Positions 24,120-32,272 of a stretch of 40,977 nucleotides of DNA are shown in pieces. The stretch is from Lachnospiraceae bacterium (GTDB lineage: Bacteria; Bacillota; Clostridia; Lachnospirales; Lachnospiraceae), in NCBI GenBank assembly GCA_014804655.1, contig JAAUZK010000033.1, forward strand, positions 130,907-171,883, given 5' to 3'. The position numbers and the translations under genes are program-made. The notes beneath the pieces were generated by a model. It saw nothing but the letters and a program-made list of their open reading frames with translations, had not been told where the DNA came from and searched no databases. Within the stretch, counting starts at the first letter, position 1. Every line of letters starts with the position of its first letter.

Positions 24120-24216
24120 CATCATCCTACATATATCAGATCTTTCATGCAAAAATTCAAAGATCATGTATGCCTTTATGCCTGCTGCCTTTTTCTTATC
24201 CAGAAGGCGGATTATA

Positions 24217-25461
24217 CTAGTAACCCTTTATTCTTACGTCTCCGCTGGTTGTTTCAATCCGTATGCTGTTCCCCTGCGAATTCTGCCCATGGGTTCCCTG
24301 TGCGCTGTTCCCCCGCTTGGAGAATTTCAGGTCATCATCAAAGAACGTGTCAATGTCCCCGCTTGTGGTATCTGCTCTGAACTCAAATGCGCTATCCTGC
24401 ATAAGCACCATATTTACAGTTCCGCTGCTGGTATTGATGTCCAATGTTCCGTTTAGCTCTTCAATTTCCAAGCTGACATCACCACTGGTTGTATCAATTG
24501 ACCCGTTATCATTTCGCCCTTTTACCCGGACTTCACCACTTGTCGTATGAACCTGCCATGATCCGTCCGCTCCATCGATCGTAACGTCACCGGAGCTTGT
24601 CGATGCAGAGCGATCACCGCCTCCTTCCATTATCTTCGCATTCCCGCTCGTAGAGCTAAAGGCAGCATTTCCGTCAATATGCTGTACCGTGATATCTCCG
24701 CTGGTGGTTTCTATCTGTACATTTCCTGTGATTGTTTCCGCATTCACATAACCGCTGGTACTTCCTATGTTTGTCTCCCCGACAAGCTGTTTTACTGTGA
24801 TATCTCCACTGGTTGTCGTTATATTAATATCTCCGACAGTTTCATTCCTGCTTGTCTCAATATTTTCAATCCTGACATTTCCGCTGGTGCTTGTCAATGA
24901 TACATTGCTCGCCGTTACATCCGGCATGGTAATCTCACCACTTGTAGATGCTGCCTTCAAGTCCTTTTCCAGTACCAAATCCATTTCGGACATAATGTCT
25001 CCGCTGGACGTTGAAAGCGCAAGCTCTCCTTTGTAGGAAGCCGGCAGCCAGATTTCGGTATAACCGCCTCCATATCCAAAATGGAAAAATCCTACCCCAA
25101 ATCTTCTGCTGCTTCTCCTTTTTCCCTTTATTTCAAGCTTGCTGCCATTTACTGACACTGTAGACAACTGATTCTCATTCAGCCCGACTTCGTTATACTC
25201 TTTTACGGTCAGCATGTCTCCTTGACCCTCGTACAGATAAACATCATTGCTGTTCATACTATAGGAAACGGAAATACTGTCAATCCCGTCAATCGACACT
25301 TCCTGTTCAAGTACCAAATGCATGCCGACATAGTCTCTCTCATGATCATATCGAAAAGCCCTGTATATATTGTGTCCCGTCATACCATATGCAAATATCC
25401 CGCATAAAAGAACAGTCAAAACGCACAGCGTCACAAGCAGCGCAATCTTTATTCTTCTCAT
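24217..25461 (-). CDS. DUF4097-family beta-strand repeat protein with N-terminal membrane anchor
   Basis: 414 residues. Residues 5-27 form one transmembrane anchor. From about residue 165 on there are over ten copies of a 15-20-residue unit built on TTSGDI/TSGxV (for instance INITTTSGDITVKQL, SIDTTSGDVSLEI), as in DUF4097 right-handed beta-helix proteins. A serine/glycine/acid turn recurs at each step. These proteins sit outside the cell, often with PadR and DUF1700 partners, and seem to sense or respond to envelope stress, but the mechanism is unknown. Starts 15 bases after the DUF1700 gene. Confidence 0.9.
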   Translation of the reverse strand: MRRIKIALLVTLCVLTVLLCGIFAYGMTGHNIYRAFRYDHERDYVGMHLVLEQEVSIDGIDSISVSYSMNSNDVYLYEGQGDMLTVKEYNEVGLNENQLSTVSVNGSKLEIKGKRRSSRRFGVGFFHFGYGGGYTEIWLPASYKGELALSTSSGDIMSEMDLVLEKDLKAASTSGEITMPDVTASNVSLTSTSGNVRIENIETSRNETVGDINITTTSGDITVKQLVGETNIGSTSGYVNAETITGNVQIETTSGDITVQHIDGNAAFSSTSGNAKIMEGGGDRSASTSSGDVTIDGADGSWQVHTTSGEVRVKGRNDNGSIDTTSGDVSLEIEELNGTLDINTSSGTVNMVLMQDSAFEFRADTTSGDIDTFFDDDLKFSKRGNSAQGTHGQNSQGNSIRIETTSGDVRIKGY

Positions 25462-25476
25462 ATTCCGTCATCCCTT

Positions 25477-26169
25477 TCACTCGAAATAATTATCTTGCCT
25501 TTTCAACTCAAAAATAAGTTTCACAATTGCCTGCACACAAGCTGCAATCAGGAAAATAATCCAGGTGATATACCACTTATAAGTGGTAAAGCTGATGATA
25601 AAATACAGGACCAATGTCATTGTCCATATGATGGAATTAATCGATTTCCTGACTGCCTTTTCTTTATTGCTACTGTACTTTGCCTCCTTATACAGCTCCA
25701 CCATGTCATCTCTCTCCCTTTTCGTGTAAGCGGGATACATGTTTGCCGCATACACAAGCATGACTGTCGGTACAATGCATATCAGCAGAGCAAGCACAAA
25801 ACCAAGCGCTGCCAAATCATACCTGGAACTCCTTGTTATCTCACTGATCAATCCAAAGAAAAAGAATACTGCTCCCGCAAAAATATACAATCCTACCGCA
25901 GTGGCTGTAAACATCGCCTTTTTCTTTCTGTCCTTTTCAGACAGAGTAAGCAGATTCCGCTCCTCCACCTCCGGGAAAAGTTCTGTCACATCACCGATGG
26001 ACTCTACCACATTATGATATGCGTCCTCCTCGGAATATCCGTCTGCCACCATATCATCATATTTATCCATGGCATTCTGAATCATCTCCTCTTTCAAGTC
26101 AAGCGCCTTTCTTGTCTTGGGCGCATCTGCAAATAAATTATTAAAATGCAATGTAATTTTTTCTTTCAT
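25477..26169 (-). CDS. DUF1700 / permease-prefix-domain membrane protein
   Basis: 230 residues. Residues 1-80 are the soluble prefix domain (MKEKITLHFNNLFADAPKTR, DGYSEEDAYHNVVESIGDVT), which occurs in front of permeases and anti-sigma-like proteins. Then come four hydrophobic segments (about residues 90-110, 122-145, 176-196, 198-217). Partner of DUF4097 in the classical PadR-DUF1700-DUF4097 cassette; the complex probably regulates or senses the envelope. Confidence 0.88.
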   Translation of the reverse strand: MKEKITLHFNNLFADAPKTRKALDLKEEMIQNAMDKYDDMVADGYSEEDAYHNVVESIGDVTELFPEVEERNLLTLSEKDRKKKAMFTATAVGLYIFAGAVFFFFGLISEITRSSRYDLAALGFVLALLICIVPTVMLVYAANMYPAYTKRERDDMVELYKEAKYSSNKEKAVRKSINSIIWTMTLVLYFIISFTTYKWYITWIIFLIAACVQAIVKLIFELKRQDNYFE

Positions 26170-26258
26170 TGTCTTCTTCTCCTTATAAACTTAATCACTA
26201 TGCTTTCTCACTGACTTTGCTGCAATCACAACGTTCCGACCGGACTGCTGCTCTCGTT

Positions 26259-26582
26259 TTATTTTAACAATTGGTCTATAATTTGCTTGGCTTCCTGCCA
26301 CTCCTGCTTATAGCCCTGATATGCCTTTCTGCCATCGTCCGTTATTGCATAGTAGCGGCGTCTTGCTCCGACCGTCTCATCTCCCCAGTAGGTTTTGATA
26401 CTGCCTGCCTGTTCCAGCCGCCGAAAAGCCGAGTAGAGAGTTGCTTCCTTTAATTCATAAGCATTGTTGGTTTTCTTCATAATGTCTTTGTTAATCTGAT
26501 AACCATAGCTGTCCTGTTCCAAAAGATGTGAAAGTATGATTGCTTCCGTATGGCCCCTGAGAATATCTGATGTGATCGACAT
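26259..26582 (-). CDS. PadR-family transcriptional regulator
   Basis: 107-109 residues (ATG 26582 has GGGGG seven bases upstream; ATG 26588 is the alternative). GHTEAIILSHLLEQDSYGYQ, LKEATLYSAFRRLEQAGSIK and RRYYAITDDGRKAYQGY are the hallmark PadR winged-helix motifs, with a short dimer helix at the end (subfamily 2). It represses its own operon until a stress ligand is bound. First gene of the three-gene operon; 89 bases separate it from DUF1700. Confidence 0.93.
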   Translation of the reverse strand: MSITSDILRGHTEAIILSHLLEQDSYGYQINKDIMKKTNNAYELKEATLYSAFRRLEQAGSIKTYWGDETVGARRRYYAITDDGRKAYQGYKQEWQEAKQIIDQLLK

Positions 26583-26649
26583 GCTCATTCCCCCTTTCCC
26601 TCATGCTTTAATATATTACATTTCATAGTATCTACCCTAATGATATACT

Positions 26650-26686
26650 ATACTATAATAATATACCTCGCCTGTCAAGGTATATT
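26650..26686 (-). promoter_or_regulatory. PadR operon promoter with operator over the -35 box
   Basis: Minus strand -35 TTGACA (26673-26678), 17-bp spacer, -10 TAGTAT (26650-26655). The inverted repeat AATATACCT-N9-AGGTATATT (26660-26686) covers the -35 and spacer, exactly where a PadR dimer would block RNA polymerase. Its form (ATAT...ATAT arms) agrees with known PadR operators. Confidence 0.8.
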
Positions 26687-26764
26687 GTCAAAATAATTAT
26701 TCTGCATCCATTTCTCCACATACACTATGCAGGATGCACTCTTCTCTAAGATGAGTCACAAAAA

Positions 26765-26828
26765 ATAGAACCACCGACAAAAGCAAACGCCGGAAACCAC
26801 TCATAAATACCAGTTTCCAGCGTTCCAT
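26765..26828. repeat. Dispersed hairpin repeat, copy 1
   Basis: Shares about 45 of 65 bases with copy 2 at 28233-28297 (ATAGAACCAC, AAACGCCGG, CATAA, AGTTTCCAG). AACGCCGGAAAC (26786-26797) pairs with GTTTCCAGCGTT (26813-26824), one mismatch. It lies just past the 3' end of the small SOS-operon gene and is followed, on the minus strand, by TTTTTT (26760-26765). Confidence 0.65.
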
Positions 26829-26847
26829 TCCCTTTAACATATTCGCG

Positions 26848-27159
26848 TTACCGATAGACTAACACCCACCGGTTCTCTTCCTTGTAATAGATCAGCTGTA
26901 CATCAATCTGCTGTTCTAAGATCGTTATGATGCAGTCAAACTCCATTGACCGCACTCCGGCATACTTCTTTTCCTCCTGTGAGAGTACCTGAATCTGGCG
27001 GACTGTACGTATCTCACCGTCCTCATCCTCGATTTTCAGCATGAGCGGTGTCACCTTGCCCTTGCTGGTAAACCAACATTGACAAGCTATCTCCCTCTGC
27101 TTTCCTTTAATGAAACCGGCATCTGCCTTCTGTGTATTCGTACCTATCCCAAATGCCAT
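26848..27159 (-). CDS. Small protein of the LexA/Y-polymerase operon, function unknown
   Basis: 103 residues, no signal peptide or membrane segment; beta-rich with alternating charges. Starts MAFGIGTNTQKADAGFI and contains CQCWFTSKGKVTPLMLKIED and VDVQLIYY-like QQIDVQLIYYKEENRWVLVY. I believe similar genes follow polY in Lachnospiraceae SOS operons, based on memory. Here it starts 17 bases after the polymerase remnant and lies in the transcript from the LexA promoter at 27372. It has an AGAGGATGGGG site. Role not known. Confidence 0.6.
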   Translation of the reverse strand: MAFGIGTNTQKADAGFIKGKQREIACQCWFTSKGKVTPLMLKIEDEDGEIRTVRQIQVLSQEEKKYAGVRSMEFDCIITILEQQIDVQLIYYKEENRWVLVYR

Positions 27160-27175
27160 GTAACCCCATCCTCTC

Positions 27176-27342
27176 TCATTCTAACCTTATCCTGTCATAA
27201 TCTACCGTCCGTTTCTCTCCGGATATACCGCCGCTCATATGGTTTCTTCTGTCTGAATGCCGCCTTTATGGGCGATACGATAAACAGCCTCCCACGATAG
27301 GAAGGCCGAATTAACGTCGATATGAAATATGATATTTTTCAC
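27176..27342 (-). pseudogene. Y-family DNA polymerase (DinP-type) remnant: N- and C-terminal scraps
   Basis: GTG 27342 begins KNIIFHIDVNSAFLSWEAVY, the universal Y-polymerase start with the first catalytic Asp (HIDVNSAFLSWEA), and runs 35 codons to a stop at 27235. In another frame, MSGGISGEKRTVDYDRIRLE (27176-27238) looks like a Y-polymerase C-terminus. The roughly 350 intervening codons are gone. The LexA promoter, only 23 bases from the start, is intact, so transcription still occurs but makes no polymerase. Confidence 0.75.
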
Positions 27343-27371
27343 ACACGCTCACTTCCGTTGGTTGGAATTTC

Positions 27372-27401
27372 ATTATAACAAACATGTGTTCGATTTGTAA
27401 A
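27372..27401 (-). promoter_or_regulatory. SOS promoter with LexA box
   Basis: Minus strand -35 TTTACA (27396-27401), 18-bp spacer, -10 TATAAT (27372-27377). CGAACACATGTTTG (27379-27392) lies inside the spacer and matches the Firmicutes LexA consensus CGAACRNRYGTTYG. Transcription runs to the Y-polymerase remnant and the small protein. Confidence 0.9.
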
Positions 27402-27408
27402 GAGGGAA

Positions 27409-28023
27409 TTATTTGGAATTTTCCACAGGAAACAGGTTCATTTGTTCAAAGTCGGATCTCCGCTCCAACAAGGCAGGCGTTTTCTGCAAGAGAGCTTCTG
27501 TCAGATTGTTCTCAAACAGCCATTGTTCTATCTCATCCTGTTCCAGCAGCAAAGGCATCCTATCATGGACAGGCTTCATGGACTCGTTGGCTGCCGTTGT
27601 CAGGATCACAAACCTGTCTTCATCCTGATAACGGTTATAGAGTCCAGCCATGTAAAGTATAGGTTGTCCTTCTCTATAAAAGATATTTTTTTCTTTATTC
27701 CTGTTCCATTCGTAGAACCAAGCAGCGGGAACAACCACCCTCCGATGCTCCGCACTTTCCTTGAACATCTTTTTCTCCAGAGCGGATTCGCTTCTGGCGT
27801 TAAAGATGAGCTGCTTGCCACTAAAGCCGGGGAACCCCCACCTCTGCCATCTGCAGCATAAGTCATTGTGATCGGCTGCAATCACCGGAGCAACCTCTGA
27901 CGGGTGGATATCTCCCGCTTGCAAATGAACGTTTTCAGCTTTGCGCATCTTTTCATCCACCTGTCTTATCAGCTTTTCTATTTCTCTGGCTGTATCATCA
28001 TCCACATAATAGCGTCCACACAT
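27409..28023 (-). CDS. SOS response-associated peptidase (SRAP/YedK-HMCES family)
   Basis: 204 residues. Catalytic Cys2 in MCGRYY, which bonds covalently with abasic sites once Met1 is removed; FNARSESA (Asn/Arg for DNA), VPAAWFYEWN (active-site Glu), and MKPVHDRMPLLL (catalytic His) follow in order. The protein shields abasic sites in single-stranded DNA. The gene is immediately upstream of the LexA promoter on the same strand, so it has its own promoter; I see no LexA box before its own start. Confidence 0.95.
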   Translation of the reverse strand: MCGRYYVDDDTAREIEKLIRQVDEKMRKAENVHLQAGDIHPSEVAPVIAADHNDLCCRWQRWGFPGFSGKQLIFNARSESALEKKMFKESAEHRRVVVPAAWFYEWNRNKEKNIFYREGQPILYMAGLYNRYQDEDRFVILTTAANESMKPVHDRMPLLLEQDEIEQWLFENNLTEALLQKTPALLERRSDFEQMNLFPVENSK

Positions 28024-28232
28024 TTTTCATACCTGCTTTCATGTTTCTGTGGTTATTATATCTCTGATTGTGTATTTTGCACGGATCCTTGTTATTACAT
28101 GATTAGCCTTTTTTATCTTCATATTATGCTTATGTCTTCTGGTTCTAAATGAGGATTCCGTATCCATATTATAAAATATATTTTCCATGTAAAGATGAAA
28201 ATATTAAGGAATCCTCCGATTTTAGAATCAGA

Positions 28233-28297
28233 ATAGAACCACTGGCAAACTTAAACGCCGGGAAACCCGCATAACCACAAGTTTCCAGTGTTTCTAT
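28233..28297. repeat. Dispersed hairpin repeat, copy 2, with two competing folds
   Basis: Copy of the element at 26765. One fold pairs AACGCCGGGAAAC (28254-28266) with GTTTCCAGTGTT (28281-28292). A competing fold pairs ATAGAACCACTGG (28233-28245) with CCAGTGTTTCTAT (28285-28297), one mismatch in 13. Both use the same right arm, so only one can form at a time. It is downstream of the ABC/MarR-fragment operon. Confidence 0.65.
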
Positions 28298-28300
28298 CGT

Positions 28301-28495
28301 CTATTCGAACTCGGCTTGCTGTTTTTCTGTTGCACATTGTATCATTTTAGGGCATGTACTTTTAAACAAATCTAAGCGCTCTTGTCCTTTAGGTAATAAA
28401 TTTAGCGTAACAAAACGTCTATCTCCTGCTGATGGCTTCCTTTCAACAAATTCTTTCTGCACTAAATCTTCAACAAGCCGACTGACACCATCCTT
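28301..28495 (-). pseudogene. C-terminal remnant of a MarR-family regulator
   Basis: Minus strand from about 28495: KDGVSRLVEDLVQKEFVERK, SAGDRRFVTLNLLPKGQERL, then a helix ending QQAEFE and a stop at 28301. This is the MarR recognition helix (DGVSRLVEDLxxKxFVER) and beta wing (DRRFVTLxLLPKG), then the C-terminal helix. The N-terminal half is missing. Its start overlaps, in a different frame, the last codons of the ABC gene, marking the deletion joint. Confidence 0.72.
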
Positions 28496-30287
28496 CTACA
28501 TACCACTGTGCTTGTGCCCTAAACATTTCCGCGTATATTCCCTGCATTTTCAGCAATTCCTCGTGGGTTCCAATTTCTTTAATTGTTTTGTCACTGATAA
28601 CAATGATTTTATCACAAAATTTGCAAGAAGAAAGTCGATGCGATATATATATAGCAGTTTTATTTCGGATTAAATCGTTAAACTTGTTATAAATCTCATA
28701 TTCCGCAACCGGATCCAATGCTGCAGTAGGTTCGTCCAAAATGACAACTGGCGCGTCTCGATATACAGCTCTTGCTATAGCAACTTTCTGAGCCTGACCG
28801 CCTGACAGTTCAATACCATTTTCATCAAAGTCTTTACACACCAGTGTCTCTCCCTTTTTCCTTAACTCATTCACCCAATCAGCAATGCCGCTGATCTCAT
28901 ATATGGTGTCTAAGCTCTCACCTTTTGAATCACTTTTTCCTAATCGTATATTTTCGTCTAAACTATATCCAAACAACTTGAAATCCTGGAAAACAACAGA
29001 CAATGCTTTTATGTATTCTTCATATGAATACTCATTTATATTTTTACCGCATATCTTAATGGCACCTTCTGTCACTTCATATAATCTACAAATAAGTTTT
29101 ACCAATGTCGATTTTCCGGCCCCATTTAACCCTACAATCGAAATCCGTTCCCCTCTCTTTATTTTTATATTTATATCCTTTAAAATATATTGGTCTGAAC
29201 CGGGATAACGAAAAGATACATGTTCAAAAGATATCCCATCAAAATCCGCTATATCCAGTTTCTTTGTCCCTATGTATGACTCATCCTCCAAGTTCATATA
29301 TTCAATAAATGCATTCATAAAATTACTCTTCATTATTAGCTGCTGAGTATTAGTTATAATGGCCAAAAGACAGTCATTTGTGAATGTCTCAATTGCAGTT
29401 ATACACATTACAAACTCCGAAACACTAATTGTTCCCTTAAGAGCCATAATTCCCAAATAACAATATGAAACTCCATAACTTAATGCCGATATTATACTTC
29501 CCGGAATTCCCCACGTAAATTGCTTTCTTGCGCATTCATTATCCATTTTATTCAGTTCATCAGCATTTTCTATTGACTTTTTCTCTATTAAATCACTACC
29601 ATTGTATAAACGTAATTCTTTGGCATATTCTCTGCTTGTAATCCTTGTGTAGATATATGAATAAAATTTATTAATTGCCGGCGTTTTTTCAAATACTTCT
29701 TGCGATGCCTGATTTATTTTTGAAGTACAGAACGAGTTAACAGATACTGCTAAAACTGACAACAAGAGAAGCAGCGGTGATACCTTAACAACAATATATA
29801 TCACCCCAAAAATCACACAAAAACTTGTCCCTATTTTTACTACACAGTGGGACATCCCCTTTATTCCACCAGAATACCATGACATTCCGGTCTCAGCCTT
29901 CTGCCTTGCAGAAAGTGCAATTTCTGTTTCTGTGTATTCAAATTTCATTTTCATGGCCTTTTCCGCCATCAATAATTCCAAATTTCTTGATAGCATATCT
30001 TCTTGCATTTCCCGTATTTCCTGCAAGATACGAATTATGATTGCAGCAAGAAAATTACACACCACAATTGTAAGCACATACACCAAAATAATTCTTTTGT
30101 TCTGTTCTCCCATTAACTCATCAATTACATATTTAGGTACAAGAATATTGATAAATGGGGCAAATGACGATATTAATATATTAAATATTATAATAATAGG
30201 ATACACTCTTTTTTCTTTTGTAGCCAACTTATAAAAATAACAGCATGTCTGGTAACTCTTGCGTATACTAGCAAACAACGTCTTCAT
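28470..30287 (-). CDS. ABC exporter half-transporter (membrane + ATPase), second of a pair
   Basis: 605 residues from ATG 30287 (AAGGAGGGG eight bases upstream). An N-terminal ABC_membrane domain with six hydrophobic segments is followed by the ATPase: GLNGAGKSTLVK (Walker A), FQDFKLFGYS (Q loop), LSGGQAQKVAIARAVYRDAP (signature), VVILDEPTAALDP (Walker B with catalytic Glu), AIYISHRLSS (H loop). All NTPase residues are intact. It overlaps the first half by 20 bases, so the two are coupled and form a heterodimer. The last six residues (GWCQSAC) are not typical and come from the MarR remnant sequence. Confidence 0.92.
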   Translation of the reverse strand: MKTLFASIRKSYQTCCYFYKLATKEKRVYPIIIIFNILISSFAPFINILVPKYVIDELMGEQNKRIILVYVLTIVVCNFLAAIIIRILQEIREMQEDMLSRNLELLMAEKAMKMKFEYTETEIALSARQKAETGMSWYSGGIKGMSHCVVKIGTSFCVIFGVIYIVVKVSPLLLLLSVLAVSVNSFCTSKINQASQEVFEKTPAINKFYSYIYTRITSREYAKELRLYNGSDLIEKKSIENADELNKMDNECARKQFTWGIPGSIISALSYGVSYCYLGIMALKGTISVSEFVMCITAIETFTNDCLLAIITNTQQLIMKSNFMNAFIEYMNLEDESYIGTKKLDIADFDGISFEHVSFRYPGSDQYILKDINIKIKRGERISIVGLNGAGKSTLVKLICRLYEVTEGAIKICGKNINEYSYEEYIKALSVVFQDFKLFGYSLDENIRLGKSDSKGESLDTIYEISGIADWVNELRKKGETLVCKDFDENGIELSGGQAQKVAIARAVYRDAPVVILDEPTAALDPVAEYEIYNKFNDLIRNKTAIYISHRLSSCKFCDKIIVISDKTIKEIGTHEELLKMQGIYAEMFRAQAQWYVEGWCQSAC

Positions 30288-32106
30288 CTGTACGCCCCTC
30301 CTTATAATATTGTGACTGCATTTCATACATTTGGGCATATTTCCCTTTTTCTTTCATAAGTTCATCATGCGTTCCATATTCCACCATATGTCCATTTTCA
30401 AACATCGCAATGTGATCACAAAATCTGGTACTTGCAAGACGATGTGAAATATAGACCGCGCTTTTGCCACCAACTAATGTATCAAACTGCTCATACATTT
30501 TACTCTCTGCCATAGCATCTAAAGCAGCAGTGGGCTCATCAAAAATTACTACCGAAGCATTCTTATAAAGGGCTCTTGCCAATGCCATTTTCTGTATTTC
30601 TCCACCCGATAAAATGATTCCATCATCATAAAGTATTTTTAGCATAGGTGTATCTATTTTCTTTGGCCAAGTATCTAATTTTTCTCCCAATCCGGAACGT
30701 CTCAAACAATCTTCCGCAAATGATTTATCTGTTTTTTCCTCTGTCCTCATAGATACATTTTCAGCAAGTGAAAAAGCAAAGCACTCCATATCCTGAAATA
30801 CAGGCGCAAACAATTCATAATACATTTTTGTATTTATCGTCTGTATGTCTATTCCATTTAGATATATTTTCCCACTGGATGGCTTATATAATTTCAGTAA
30901 TAGTTTAACAAAGGTTGTCTTTCCGGCTCCATTTAGCCCAACTATCGCCAGTTTTTCTTTCCAGGAAATAGTAAGACTTAAATCTTTCAATGCATAAATG
31001 TCTGTACCCGGATATTGAAATGACACATGGTCAAAACAAAAAACATACTCGCAATTTGCTTCCAGACCATTACCGTGTTCTTGTTGTTCGTCGCAAAATT
31101 CGTTCAATGACCGATAATCATTTACCTCTGCACTACATTTTCTTAGTTTCGTAAATGTCCTCATTAAATTCTGAAATGTCTCAGCCAGATTATGAACACA
31201 CCCGACATATAACATAAAGTCTCCTATCCCCAGACTCTTATTGAGAATAAAATAGACTAATCCAAGATACATGATTCCTTCTCTAAGTAGATCCAGGACA
31301 TTTGTAAATATCCCGCTTTTCAGCCATTGCATTCTGGCTTTACACACATTCTCATGTAAACCAAGCTGCAGTTTTTTCTGTGTATAAGTTAATTTATCTG
31401 CAACCTGATGCAGTCTTATATCTTTTCCGTAGGCAAAATCATTACTTATCTTTTTGAAATAATCGAGTTTCCGTTTTTCAAAAGCTACGCTGTCATTTGT
31501 CAAAAACTTTTCTCGTTTTGCCGCTTTATCAATAGAGAAATATGCTAATATCCCAAATCCAATTACCACCAATACCATGTAAACACTAATTTTACATAAA
31601 ATCACAACAGCAACTATGCATGTAAATATACTCGAACAAAAATCTAACGTATATCTTATAATGCCTTCTATACCAACATCTGTATTTCTTGTTGAATCCC
31701 TTGATTTTTCTACTGCATCTAATACCTCACGAATTTCCAGATTTTCATAAAACATACCAATATGTTTAATGTTGCGTTTTAACATAAACATTGGACGTAC
31801 ATAAAATGCTGCAGGCTCTTTCCCAAAATTCACTGCGTTTTGACCAATCATGCATATTATATTAGAGAACGTAAGTGTTATTACTATTTTTATAAGCTCA
31901 TTAATTGCCATTCCTCTGCTGATATATTCAATCATATATTTGCCAAGAAACAGCCATATAAACTTACTTCCGGCTGTACACAAAATAGATAACAGTAGTA
32001 AACCTATCAAATATGGTTTATGCTTGGCAACTCCCTTGTATACATAAAATATATTATTTATTAAGTGGTACTTTTTCTCTTTTACTATTTTCATTTTGAT
32101 TCTCAT
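30268..32106 (-). CDS. ABC exporter half-transporter (membrane + ATPase), first of a pair
   Basis: 612 residues. Six hydrophobic segments in residues 25-320 (ABC_membrane type), then GLNGAGKTTFVK (Walker A), FQDMECFAFS (Q loop), LSGGEIQKMALARALYKNAS (signature), VVIFDEPTAALDA (Walker B), AVYISHRLAS (H loop). With its partner at 28470 it makes a heterodimeric exporter of the lipid/peptide/drug class. ATG 32106 has GAGAG seven bases before it. A terminator lies before its promoter, so it is transcribed separately from the serine hydrolase. No leader-peptide protease domain (C39) is present, unlike bacteriocin exporters. Confidence 0.92.
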   Translation of the reverse strand: MRIKMKIVKEKKYHLINNIFYVYKGVAKHKPYLIGLLLLSILCTAGSKFIWLFLGKYMIEYISRGMAINELIKIVITLTFSNIICMIGQNAVNFGKEPAAFYVRPMFMLKRNIKHIGMFYENLEIREVLDAVEKSRDSTRNTDVGIEGIIRYTLDFCSSIFTCIVAVVILCKISVYMVLVVIGFGILAYFSIDKAAKREKFLTNDSVAFEKRKLDYFKKISNDFAYGKDIRLHQVADKLTYTQKKLQLGLHENVCKARMQWLKSGIFTNVLDLLREGIMYLGLVYFILNKSLGIGDFMLYVGCVHNLAETFQNLMRTFTKLRKCSAEVNDYRSLNEFCDEQQEHGNGLEANCEYVFCFDHVSFQYPGTDIYALKDLSLTISWKEKLAIVGLNGAGKTTFVKLLLKLYKPSSGKIYLNGIDIQTINTKMYYELFAPVFQDMECFAFSLAENVSMRTEEKTDKSFAEDCLRRSGLGEKLDTWPKKIDTPMLKILYDDGIILSGGEIQKMALARALYKNASVVIFDEPTAALDAMAESKMYEQFDTLVGGKSAVYISHRLASTRFCDHIAMFENGHMVEYGTHDELMKEKGKYAQMYEMQSQYYKEGRTDEDVVC

Positions 32107-32161
32107 GCCTTTCTCTCAACCTGCGAACCTTGGACCGCAGACACAAATTCGCTATGAAAAA

Positions 32162-32190
32162 ATTGTAAACTTACATACTCTTCTTTCCAA
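32162..32190 (-). promoter_or_regulatory. Candidate promoter of the ABC pair
   Basis: Minus strand TTGGAA (32185-32190), 17-bp spacer, TACAAT (32162-32167), about 55 bases before the ATG. Downstream of the terminator at 32226-32256, so the ABC genes have their own start. Confidence 0.5.
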
Positions 32191-32225
32191 TAACTGCATT
32201 CACGAGAATAATTCGCTCTACACGC

Positions 32226-32256
32226 GAAAAAAGCAGCCAACTTCATATTGGCTGCT
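32226..32256 (-). terminator. Rho-independent terminator after serine hydrolase
   Basis: AGCAGCCAA and TTGGCTGCT form a perfect 9-bp stem with a 7-base loop and six T on the minus strand (32227-32232), 17 bases after the stop. Confidence 0.88.
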
Positions 32257-32272
32257 CCTCATTCGTTATTAG

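Noticed and set aside
24263..25036. Several open frames on the plus strand opposite DUF4097
   Set aside because: They mirror the TTSGD-type repeats of the minus-strand gene and have no ribosome sites.
24217..25461. Tandem DNA repeats suggesting a CRISPR-like array
   Set aside because: The repeats are irregular and in frame, coding for the DUF4097 beta-strand units.
27079..27300. Plus-strand frame across the Y-polymerase remnant
   Set aside because: It is antisense to recognisable Y-polymerase sequence and has no features of its own.
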